6,963 nt of DNA from Alphaproteobacteria bacterium (lineage in GTDB: Bacteria; Pseudomonadota; Alphaproteobacteria; Sphingomonadales; Sphingomonadaceae). The translations under genes were made by a program, and so were the position numbers. Under the pieces are notes generated by a model, which searched no databases, was not told the DNA's origin, and worked only from the letters and a program-made list of their open reading frames with translations. The stretch lies in the NCBI GenBank assembly GCA_018828205.1, contig JAHJWA010000177.1:1-6963 (forward strand). Direction: 5' to 3'. Below are positions 1 to 5,591 of the stretch, piece by piece. Each line of letters starts with the position of its first letter. Position 1 is the first letter of the stretch.

Positions 1-12
1 CAGAGAAATCCC

Positions 13-18
13 GGGAGA
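13..18 (+). promoter_or_regulatory. Ribosome binding site of the exported methyltransferase-like gene
   Basis: The purine-rich GGGAGA lies 6 bases before the ATG at 25 and resembles a Shine-Dalgarno site. It supports that ATG as the true start. The bases just before it form the short palindrome TCCCGGGA (9-16), which could partly mask the site. No promoter is visible because the window begins here. Confidence 0.6.
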
Positions 19-24
19 GATTCG

Positions 25-879
25 ATGCGTATCCTGCTTGCCGCCTGCGCGCTCACTGCGCTCGCTACCCCCGCCATCGCCCAGCACCAGCACCAGCACC
101 AGCACGGCGCCGGCGATGCCGCACACGCCGCGCATGGTCCCGCGCAGCACGCGATGGCGACCGCGCTGGCCAGCCCCAACCGCGCCGAGGACAGGGCGCG
201 CGACGCCTGGCGCCACCCCGCCGAAACGCTCGCCTTCTTCCAGGTCGAACCGGGCATGACGGTGGTCGACTACATGCCCGCGGGCGGCTGGTACACCCGC
301 GTGCTCGTTCCCTATCTCGGGCCGCAGGGCCGCTATGTCGGGCTGACCCCCGACCCCGCCGCGGCCGATAGCGAGCGGTTCGCCAACTATTTCGGAGGCC
401 TGCCGGACGCTTTCGCCGAGGCTGCGCCGGGATGGAATCTCTCGGGCGCACCGGTCGCGCTCCACGCCTCGCAGGACATTCCCGAGGAGATGCAAGGCAC
501 CGCCGATCGCGTGCTGGTGTTCCGCGAGATGCACAATCTGCTGCGCTCGGGGGTGATCTACACCGAGCTGACGCGGATCCGCGCCCTGCTCGCCGATGAC
601 GGCATGCTGGGCATCGTCCAGCACCGCGCCAAGGCCGACGCTCCCGCCGACTACACGCTGGGCGCCAATGGCTATCTGCGCCAGGACGACGTGATCGCGC
701 TGGTCGAGGCGCATGGTTTCGAACTGGTCGACACCAGCGAGATCAACGCCAATCCCGCCGACACCGCCGATCACGAAGGCGGCGTCTGGCAATTGCCCCC
801 CTCGTGGAGCGGCAAGAAGCCCGATCTGGAAAATGTCGGCGAAAGCGACCGGATGACGCTGCTGTTCCGCAAGCGCTGA
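25..879 (+). CDS. Exported COG4798-type class I SAM methyltransferase-like protein with His-rich N-terminus
   Basis: The protein has 284 residues. Residues 1-19 look like a Sec signal peptide: a short basic start, a hydrophobic core, and an AIA|Q cleavage site at 19/20. The predicted mature N-terminus is a His/Gln-rich stretch (about residues 20-38) encoded by a hexanucleotide repeat. The rest resembles the COG4798 'predicted methyltransferase' family. VVDYMPAGGWYT (80-91) takes the place of SAM motif I, followed by a VPYL segment, and E168-M-H-N171 follows a hydrophobic strand at the position of a later methyltransferase motif. The substrate is unknown, and activity outside the cytoplasm would be puzzling because SAM is cytosolic. 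The His-rich segment could bind metal, which is inference. The start is supported by GGGAGA six bases upstream. The gene ends 49 bases before aguB on the same strand. The family call is from motif memory; the function is unassigned. Confidence 0.85.
   Translation: MRILLAACALTALATPAIAQHQHQHQHGAGDAAHAAHGPAQHAMATALASPNRAEDRARDAWRHPAETLAFFQVEPGMTVVDYMPAGGWYTRVLVPYLGPQGRYVGLTPDPAAADSERFANYFGGLPDAFAEAAPGWNLSGAPVALHASQDIPEEMQGTADRVLVFREMHNLLRSGVIYTELTRIRALLADDGMLGIVQHRAKADAPADYTLGANGYLRQDDVIALVEAHGFELVDTSEINANPADTADHEGGVWQLPPSWSGKKPDLENVGESDRMTLLFRKR
82..105 (+). repeat. Four perfect tandem copies of CAGCAC
   Basis: The hexamer CAGCAC occurs four times in a row inside the exported protein gene and encodes alternating Gln-His immediately after the predicted signal peptidase site. 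Because the unit is six bases, copy-number change would add or remove Gln-His pairs without shifting the frame. Confidence 0.9.
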
Positions 880-897
880 GGCGCGCTAGCGGTGGAC

Positions 898-912
898 TTC
901 GCGCTTCGCGAA
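898..912. repeat. Short perfect inverted repeat between the methyltransferase-like gene and aguB
   Basis: TTCGCG (898-903) and CGCGAA (907-912) form a perfect 6-bp stem around a 3-base CTT loop, 16 bases before the aguB ATG. No T-tract follows, so it is not a convincing intrinsic terminator. It could weakly separate the two genes or structure the aguB leader. GC-rich DNA produces such hairpins by chance. Confidence 0.35.
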
Positions 913-928
913 ACCTAACTCGGGCGCC

Positions 929-1804
929 ATGCGCACACTCACCCTCGCCGTCCTCCAATTGCCGCTCGCCGATCCCGACGAGGCACGCAACATCGCTGCG
1001 GTCTCCGCTATGGTCGAGGAGGCGGCGGGCCGGGGCGCGCAGGTGATCCTCCCGCCCGAGCTCTTCGCCGGCGAATATTTCTGCCGCGAGGAAGACGAGG
1101 CGCTGTTCGCCCGCGCCCGCCCGACCGCATCGCACCCCTCGGTGCTCGCGATGCAGGAACTCGCCGCGAAACATCGCGTCGCGATCCCGACCAGCTTCTT
1201 CGAGCGCGACGGCCATCACTATTACAACACGCTGGCGATGATCGGCCCCGATGGCGGCATCATGGGGACCTATCGCAAGAGCCACATTCCCGACGGGCCG
1301 GGTTACGAGGAAAAATACTATTTCCGCCCCGGCAACGACGGTTTCAAGGTCTGGGAGGTGCCCTGCACCGGCGGCACCGCCACCATCGGGGTCGGGATCT
1401 GCTGGGACCAGTGGTACCCCGAATGCGCGCGGGTGATGGCGCTCAAGGGCGCCGAGGTGCTGTTCTACCCCACCGCGATCGGTTCGGAACCCTATGATGC
1501 CGAGCTCGACACCAGCCGGATGTGGCGCCGCGCCATGGTGGGTCATGCGGTCTCCAACTGCATGCCGGTCGCCTCGGCCAATCGGATCGGTGCCGAAGGG
1601 CCCGAGGATCGCGCGCAGAAATTCTACGGCCACAGCTTCATCAGCGACGAATGGGGCGATCTGGTCGCGGATTACGGCGCGGAGGAGAGCGGGGTGCTGA
1701 TCGCCACGCTCGATCTCGACCGCGCCGCGACCCACCGCGCCGGCATGGGCTTCTTCCGCGACCGGCGGCCGCAGCTCTACACCCGGATCTGCGAGGACAT
1801 CTGA
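929..1804 (+). CDS. aguB: N-carbamoylputrescine amidase (nitrilase superfamily)
   Basis: This cytosolic enzyme hydrolyses N-carbamoylputrescine to putrescine, CO2 and ammonia, the last step of the agmatine route to polyamines. The protein has 291 residues, the usual length. The carbon-nitrogen hydrolase fold spans almost the whole chain, and its catalytic triad is visible: E44 in ILPPELF, K117 in TYRKSHIP, and the nucleophile C158 in GVGICWDQWYPE. The motifs GYEEKYYF and C-terminal FRDRRPQLY are characteristic of AguB-type rather than general nitrilases. The usual partner gene for agmatine deiminase (aguA) is not in this window. The ATG at 929 has only a weak ribosome binding site, but the protein begins correctly at the first beta strand (TLAVLQLP). 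Its stop at 1802-1804 runs directly into folK. A beta-ureidopropionase-like specificity is possible but less likely. Confidence 0.93.
   Translation: MRTLTLAVLQLPLADPDEARNIAAVSAMVEEAAGRGAQVILPPELFAGEYFCREEDEALFARARPTASHPSVLAMQELAAKHRVAIPTSFFERDGHHYYNTLAMIGPDGGIMGTYRKSHIPDGPGYEEKYYFRPGNDGFKVWEVPCTGGTATIGVGICWDQWYPECARVMALKGAEVLFYPTAIGSEPYDAELDTSRMWRRAMVGHAVSNCMPVASANRIGAEGPEDRAQKFYGHSFISDEWGDLVADYGAEESGVLIATLDLDRAATHRAGMGFFRDRRPQLYTRICEDI
1793..1797 (+). promoter_or_regulatory. Shine-Dalgarno-like GAGGA before the folK start
   Basis: GAGGA lies within the last codons of aguB. It is 3 bases before CTG (1801) and 6 bases before ATC (1804), both in the folK frame. It supports translation starting at the aguB/folK junction although no ATG, GTG or TTG is present there. 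Confidence 0.45.
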
Positions 1805-2313
1805 TCGCGCGCGCCGCAGTCAGCCATCGCTATCTCCTCGCGCTGGGATCGAACATGCGCGTGCCCGGCGTCGGCCCACCGCGCGCGGTGCTGCAGGCGG
1901 CGACGAAGGCGCTGGCGGAGCGCGGGGTGGAGCCGCTGCGGTGCTCGCCGATTCTGGACAGCGCCCCGGTCGGCCCCGCGCTGCGCCGCTACGCCAACGC
2001 CGCGATCCTCGTCGAGACGGGCCACGATCCCGCCGCCATGCTGGCACGGGTCGCCGAGGTCGAAGCCGGTTTCGCCCGCCGCCGCTCCGGCCAGCGCTGG
2101 CGCGCCCGCACGCTCGATATCGACATCATCCTCTGGAGCGGCGGCGTCTGGCATTCCGCGGACCTCACCATCCCCCACCCCCGCTTCCGCGAGCGCCGCT
2201 TCGTGCTCGGCCCGGCGCGTCGCGTGGCGCCCGACTGGGTCGATCCGCCGACCGGCGCGAGCCTGAGGCAACTCGATGCGCGCTTGACCCGGCCCCGCGC
2301 GCTGCCTAGGTGA
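1801..2313 (+). CDS. folK: 2-amino-4-hydroxy-6-hydroxymethyldihydropteridine diphosphokinase (HPPK)
   Basis: The enzyme transfers pyrophosphate from ATP to 6-hydroxymethyl-7,8-dihydropterin, the step before dihydropteroate synthase in folate synthesis. Counting from 1801 the protein has 170 residues, a normal HPPK length. It shows the first strand and loop YLLALGSN (11-18), the magnesium-binding segment RTLDIDII (103-110, D106 and D108 matching the two metal-binding aspartates of the family), and IPHPRFRERRFVLGP (from 124, with H126). The start is unusual: no ATG, GTG or TTG lies near the expected N-terminus. The first nearby ATG, at 1855, would remove the GSN loop, and upstream ATGs (1651, 1522) lie deep inside aguB. 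CTG at 1801 is given here. ATC at 1804, overlapping the aguB TGA by one base and 6 bases after GAGGA, is equally plausible. Identity is secure; the exact start is not. Confidence 0.9.
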   Translation: MIARAAVSHRYLLALGSNMRVPGVGPPRAVLQAATKALAERGVEPLRCSPILDSAPVGPALRRYANAAILVETGHDPAAMLARVAEVEAGFARRRSGQRWRARTLDIDIILWSGGVWHSADLTIPHPRFRERRFVLGPARRVAPDWVDPPTGASLRQLDARLTRPRALPR

Positions 2314-2322
2314 CGCGCCCGT

Positions 2323-2337
2323 GCCGGACACACCGGC
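2323..2337. repeat. Short inverted repeat just after folK
   Basis: GCCGG (2323-2327) and CCGGC (2333-2337) form a perfect 5-bp stem around the ACACA loop, between the folK stop and the tRNA. There is no T-tract, so a Rho-independent terminator is not supported. It may be incidental or sit in the tRNA precursor leader. Confidence 0.3.
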
Positions 2338-2354
2338 CGCGAACGCGTGCGTGC

Positions 2355-2430
2355 GGGCCCTTAGCTCAGTCGGTAGAGCAACTGACTTTTAATCAGTAGG
2401 TCGCTGGTTCGAACCCAGCAGGGCTCACCA
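2355..2430 (+). tRNA. tRNA-Lys (anticodon TTT)
   Basis: The 76-base gene folds as a complete cloverleaf. The acceptor stem is GGGCCCT/AGGGCTC with one G-T pair, and the D stem is GCTC/GAGC. The anticodon stem is ACTGA/TCAGT with loop CTTTTAA, so the anticodon is TTT at 2388-2390. The T stem is GCTGG/CCAGC with loop TTCGAAC, then discriminator A and an encoded CCA at 2428-2430. It decodes the Lys codons AAA and AAG. It lies 41 bases after folK with no clear promoter of its own, so co-transcription followed by processing is possible. Confidence 0.98.
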
Positions 2431-2445
2431 CCTTGTCGAAATCCA

Positions 2446-2485
2446 CCCGCCCTCAGCGAGTGGGTCCCGCCCTCCGCGAGTCGGT
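2446..2485. repeat. Tandem duplication of a 20-bp unit after tRNA-Lys
   Basis: Copy 1 (2446-2465) and copy 2 (2466-2485) are directly adjacent and match at 18 of 20 positions. Each contains a small CTC-NGC-GAG hairpin core. The pair starts 15 bases after the tRNA 3' end. It may be a leftover of replication slippage, or two copies of a binding or processing element. Confidence 0.8.
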
Positions 2486-2651
2486 GCATTGGGCGCGGCG
2501 TTTCGATCCCAAGCTCGATCCAAGACCTTATGCATATCAATCCGATACCCCCGCGCGATCGGGAACGAACCGCGGGTGTCGGCGTCTTCCGGGGACTATG
2601 CGCGGTCGGCGCGCCATGAGAAGTGCTGCGCCTTGCCCCCGGCGTCGGCCT

Positions 2652-2656
2652 GGGAG
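2652..2656 (+). promoter_or_regulatory. Ribosome binding site deciding the glycosyltransferase start
   Basis: GGGAG lies 6 bases before the ATG at 2663. It favours that start over the in-frame upstream ATG at 2489. Confidence 0.6.
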
Positions 2657-2662
2657 CATGCC

Positions 2663-3787
2663 ATGGCGACCGCCGCGACCTTCACCGATCGCAAACCTTC
2701 GATACCCCGTTGGGACGAGACGTTCCGGGCCACGCTGGCAGGCATTCCCGCGCGCGTCGCGGGCGCACCCTTTGGCGGCGAACTGGTTTCGCTCGATTGG
2801 GCGGCGGGCGACCGTGGCATCGATTATGCCGTCTGCATCCCGGTCAACAACGAGGCCGAGCGGCTGCCCGGCGTGCTCGCGGCGCTCTCGCGCGCTGCGG
2901 CCCGGGTCGCGGCGCAGGGGCTGTTCGTCTTCGTGGTCAACGACACGCAGGATGCCTCGCGCAGCCTGATCGCGCGGTGGGCCGCGCGCAGCGGGGCCGC
3001 GTATCTGCTGCTCGATCTCACCTTCGCTCCGCCGGCGCGCAACGCACCGCATGCGCGGCGGCTCGCGCTCGATATCGCGCACGCCTGCGCGCCTGCGGCT
3101 GCGCTGCTGACCACCGACGCCGACACCAGCGTCGGGTCCGGCTGGATCGCCGACAATCTCGCCGAACTCGCCCGCGGCGCGGCGCTGGCCTGCGGCAGCA
3201 TCGGCTTGGACCAGGCCGAGCTGCGGCTGCTGCCCGCGCATGTCCGCGCGATCGGCGAGGCCGAGAACGAATATTTCGCTGCGACCGAGGCGCTGTGGTC
3301 GATCTGGACCGGGCCCGACGCCGCGCCGCTCAACATTCGCGCGTCGGGCGCGAGCCTCGGCATCGCGCCCGCAGCCTATGCGGCGCTCGGTGGGCTGCCC
3401 ACGCCGCCCGCGGGCGAGGACCGGGCGCTGTGCGCGCGGATGCGCCGGATGGGGCTGCGCGTGGTGCAGATGCCCGCGCACGACACGCTCTCCTCCGCGC
3501 GGCTCGCATCGCGCGCGGCGCATGGCTGCGGCGACACGCTGCGCCAGCGCGCGCGCGAGGCCGATCCGCCGTGCGACGATCTGCTCTTGCCGCTTTCGGC
3601 GTTGCGTCATCTCGCGGGGGTGTGGAACGCGCTGGAGGCCGCGCCCGATCGCCCGCGGCGGTTCGCGCATGAGCGCCAGGAAGGGAGCCGCGCGCTGCCG
3701 CCGATGCGCCATGGCGCGATGCTGGCCGAGCTCGAGCAGGCCCGCCGCGAGCTCGACCTGCTGCTTGCGCGCCGGGACGTGGCATGA
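2663..3787 (+). CDS. Soluble glycosyltransferase, family-2-like (GT-A fold)
   Basis: The protein has 374 residues. GT-A/GT2 signs appear in order: the nucleotide-binding first strand AVCIPVNNEAERLPGVL (from 56), FVFVVNDT near residue 90, the DxD-type metal motif TDAD (151-154) following AALLT, and the acceptor-side GEDRALCARM with E252-D253. The N-terminal 50 residues and the C-terminal roughly 100 residues (Arg/Ala-rich, probably helical) are not recognised. No transmembrane segment or signal peptide is seen, so it should act in the cytosol or at the inner membrane face. Donor and acceptor are unknown. The ATG at 2663 follows GGGAG by 6 bases. Its stop overlaps the next gene (ATGA, 3784-3787). 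Context with a PIG-L deacetylase suggests transfer of an N-acetylated sugar such as GlcNAc, which is inference. Confidence 0.85.
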   Translation: MATAATFTDRKPSIPRWDETFRATLAGIPARVAGAPFGGELVSLDWAAGDRGIDYAVCIPVNNEAERLPGVLAALSRAAARVAAQGLFVFVVNDTQDASRSLIARWAARSGAAYLLLDLTFAPPARNAPHARRLALDIAHACAPAAALLTTDADTSVGSGWIADNLAELARGAALACGSIGLDQAELRLLPAHVRAIGEAENEYFAATEALWSIWTGPDAAPLNIRASGASLGIAPAAYAALGGLPTPPAGEDRALCARMRRMGLRVVQMPAHDTLSSARLASRAAHGCGDTLRQRAREADPPCDDLLLPLSALRHLAGVWNALEAAPDRPRRFAHERQEGSRALPPMRHGAMLAELEQARRELDLLLARRDVA

Positions 3788-4872
3788 CCGAGCCCCACGC
3801 CCCGCTTCTCCAGGCCATCGCCGCGCGCGCAGCGGCAAGCGACCGCACCGGTGGCGATCTATCGCCGGATATCGCGGGGCTGCACGAGGCGGGCTGGCTC
3901 GCCGCCTGCCTGCCGCTCGAGCGCGGCGGCCAGGGCTGGGGCTGCGCGCCCGAGGGTGCCGCGGGCGCCTTCGAAGCCCTGCGCGGGCTGGGGCGCGCCA
4001 ATCTCTCGGTCGCGCGTCTGTTCGAAGGCCATATCAACGCGGTCAAGCTGGCGATGCTCTATGGCGGCGAACAGGCGCGGACGCGAGTCGCGCAAAGCGT
4101 CCACGCGGGCGAGCTGCTCGGGGTCTGGGGCGCCGACGACCCGGAGAGTCCGCTGACGCTCACGCCGCAGGGGGGGAGCATGGTGCTGGGCGGCGCCAAG
4201 CGCTTCGCCTCGGGGCTGGGGCTGGTGCGCCAGGCGGTGGTCGCGGTGAATGGCGAGGCGGGGCCGCTGCTCGCGCTGGCACCCACCGGCGATCCGGCGC
4301 GCGGCGACGCCTCGGGCTGGACCGTCTCGGGGATGCGCGCGACGCAATCGGGACGCTATGATTTCGCCGGAGTCGAACTCGCCGAGGACGATCTGCTGGG
4401 CGTGCGTGGCGACTACACGCGCGAGCCGCATTTCGAGGGCGGGATCTGGCGCTATTGCGCCGCGCATTGCGGCGGCGCCGAGGCCCTGTTCGCGCGGTTC
4501 CGGGCGGCGCTGCTCGAGCGGGGACGGATCGCGGATCCCCATCAGCTCGACCGGATCGCGGCTGGCGCCATCGCCCTCGAGACCATGCGGCTGTGGCTGT
4601 GGCGCGCCGCCGAGGCGGTCGAGGCGCGCGATGCGGCGCCCGACACCGCAACGCTCGCGCTGCTGGCGCGGCAGGTGACCGAGAACAATTGCCGCGCGGT
4701 TCTGTCGCTGGTCGAGCGCGGGCTGGGAATGGCGGCGCATGAAGAAGGCACAGCGATCGAGCGGATCCGCCGCGATCTCGGCCTGTTTCTGTGCCAGGCG
4801 CAGCCCGACGCCAAGCGCCAGCGCGCCGCGCGGGCAATGGCGGAGAGCGGGCTGCGGGCGGAGGATTTGTGA
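3784..4872 (+). CDS. Divergent acyl-CoA-dehydrogenase-fold flavoprotein, possible oxygenase
   Basis: The protein has 362 residues, slightly short for the family (about 380). The N-terminal helical part is recognisable in LHEAGWLAACLPLERGGQGWG. The middle resembles the flavin-contacting beta domain (GVWGADDPES in place of the usual TEPxxGSD-type segment, then GGAKRFASG). The C-terminal helices include a segment at 329-342, RRDLGLFLCQAQPD. In acyl-CoA dehydrogenases this region normally ends in the catalytic glutamate of a YEGT-like motif. Here C337-Q338-A339-Q340 occupies it, so ordinary dehydrogenation is doubtful. The same fold includes flavin N-oxygenases acting on amino sugars and DszC-type monooxygenases, which would suit a pathway with a sugar deacetylase. 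That assignment is inference. ATG 3784 overlaps the preceding stop, with GGGA six bases upstream. The final TGA overlaps the next GTG. Confidence 0.8.
   Translation: MTEPHAPLLQAIAARAAASDRTGGDLSPDIAGLHEAGWLAACLPLERGGQGWGCAPEGAAGAFEALRGLGRANLSVARLFEGHINAVKLAMLYGGEQARTRVAQSVHAGELLGVWGADDPESPLTLTPQGGSMVLGGAKRFASGLGLVRQAVVAVNGEAGPLLALAPTGDPARGDASGWTVSGMRATQSGRYDFAGVELAEDDLLGVRGDYTREPHFEGGIWRYCAAHCGGAEALFARFRAALLERGRIADPHQLDRIAAGAIALETMRLWLWRAAEAVEARDAAPDTATLALLARQVTENNCRAVLSLVERGLGMAAHEEGTAIERIRRDLGLFLCQAQPDAKRQRAARAMAESGLRAEDL
4860..4865 (+). promoter_or_regulatory. Ribosome binding site of the PIG-L deacetylase
   Basis: GGAGGA, a near-consensus Shine-Dalgarno sequence, lies 3 bases before GTG 4869. 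It selects this GTG over the in-frame ATG at 4791. Confidence 0.65.
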
Positions 4873-5591
4873 GCGTTCCCGCGAGCGCGGAGGGCAGCGT
4901 GCTGCGCGCCGCTCAAGGCGGGACGGTGGTCGCGCTGGCGGAGCTGTCGCCGCCCGGCGGGCTGTTGCTGGTGATGCCGCATCCCGACGACGAGACGCTG
5001 GGCTGCGGTCAGGCCCTGGCCGCAGCGGCCGATGCGGGTCGGGATATCGGGCTGGTCCTCGTAACCGATGGCGAGGCTTCGCATCCTTCCTGCGATCGCG
5101 GCGAACTGGTCGCGGTGCGCCGCGCCGAGCTGGCCGCGGCGCTGGCGGTGCTGAGTCCGGGCCGGACGATCCCGGTGCATCGGCTCGCCCTGCCGGACGG
5201 GACCAGTCGCCGCGGCGATCTCTCCGGCGAGGGCTGGGAGGCGCTGCTCGCCTTCGCCAACACTCTCGATCCGCGGGCGATCTGGACCACTTCGCCCATC
5301 GACCCGCATTGCGATCACGCCGCCGCGCATGCGATCGCGCGCGATCTCGCGGAGCATTTCCGGGCAGCGCTGTGGAGCGCGCCGGTCTGGGGCCGCTTCG
5401 GCGAACGACCGCTGCCCGAGGGCGAGCTGCGGTTGTTCGAGGCGCCCGCGCTGGCGGAGCGCAAATTCCGCGCGCTCGCCGCCTATCGCTCGCAATTTAC
5501 CGACCTCATTGCGGACCCCGAGGCCTTCCTCATGCCCGAGGCGCTGCTGGCGCATTTCGCCGCGCATCCCGAGATCTTCCACTGTGGGTGA
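4869..5591 (+). CDS. PIG-L/LmbE-family zinc-dependent de-N-acetylase
   Basis: The protein has 240 residues and belongs to the family that removes N-acetyl groups from GlcNAc-containing molecules, as MshB does in mycothiol synthesis and PIG-L in GPI anchors. The zinc and catalytic motif PHPDDE is at 37-42 (H38 and D41 zinc ligands, D40 probable general base). The second site, DPHCDHAAAH, is at 145-154 and supplies the third ligand H150. TDGEASH follows the third strand as is typical. No signal peptide is seen, so it is cytosolic. GTG 4869 is preferred because of GGAGGA just upstream and the GTGA overlap with the previous stop; the in-frame ATG at 4791 would add 26 residues without family resemblance. 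The natural substrate is unknown; the glycosyltransferase two genes upstream could make it. Confidence 0.92.
   Translation: MSVPASAEGSVLRAAQGGTVVALAELSPPGGLLLVMPHPDDETLGCGQALAAAADAGRDIGLVLVTDGEASHPSCDRGELVAVRRAELAAALAVLSPGRTIPVHRLALPDGTSRRGDLSGEGWEALLAFANTLDPRAIWTTSPIDPHCDHAAAHAIARDLAEHFRAALWSAPVWGRFGERPLPEGELRLFEAPALAERKFRALAAYRSQFTDLIADPEAFLMPEALLAHFAAHPEIFHCG

Larger units (their letters stand above)
2431..2662. other. Leader without genes between tRNA-Lys and the glycosyltransferase operon
   Basis: I find no convincing gene in these 232 bases. They start with a 20-bp tandem duplication. A comparatively AT-rich patch around 2521-2548 is the most likely place for the promoter of the following four-gene operon, but I cannot match it to a -35/-10 pair with acceptable spacing. 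The glycosyltransferase frame stays open through much of the stretch (back to an ATG at 2489), but that translation has no family resemblance. Confidence 0.5.

Noticed and set aside
898..912. Hairpin as a Rho-independent terminator
   Set aside because: The stem is short and no T-tract follows.
743..1735. Long open frame on the - strand opposite aguB
   Set aside because: It is antisense to a gene with a complete catalytic triad. Its translation is Arg/Ala/Gly-rich with no recognisable domain, as expected from GC-rich codon bias.
1522..1800. Upstream extension of folK to ATG 1522 or 1651
   Set aside because: The extra residues are the out-of-frame reading of the aguB 3' end and have no HPPK resemblance.
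1855..1857. ATG 1855 as the folK start
   Set aside because: It would delete the first beta strand and the GSN loop that bind the pterin.
2355..2430. tRNA-Lys as an integration site with a mobile element
   Set aside because: No integrase gene or second copy of the tRNA 3' end is visible in the window.
2521..2548. AT-rich patch as a sigma-70 promoter
   Set aside because: It has -10-like bases, but no -35 element at acceptable spacing was found, so it is mentioned only as a possibility.
2489..2662. N-terminal extension of the glycosyltransferase to ATG 2489
   Set aside because: It has no good ribosome binding site and no family resemblance, and it begins at the edge of the tandem repeat area; ATG 2663 has GGGAG at ideal spacing.
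2537..3838. 433-codon open frame on the - strand opposite the glycosyltransferase
   Set aside because: It is longer than the real gene but low in complexity and Arg-rich, with no motif; the + strand has DxD and ED motifs and a ribosome binding site.
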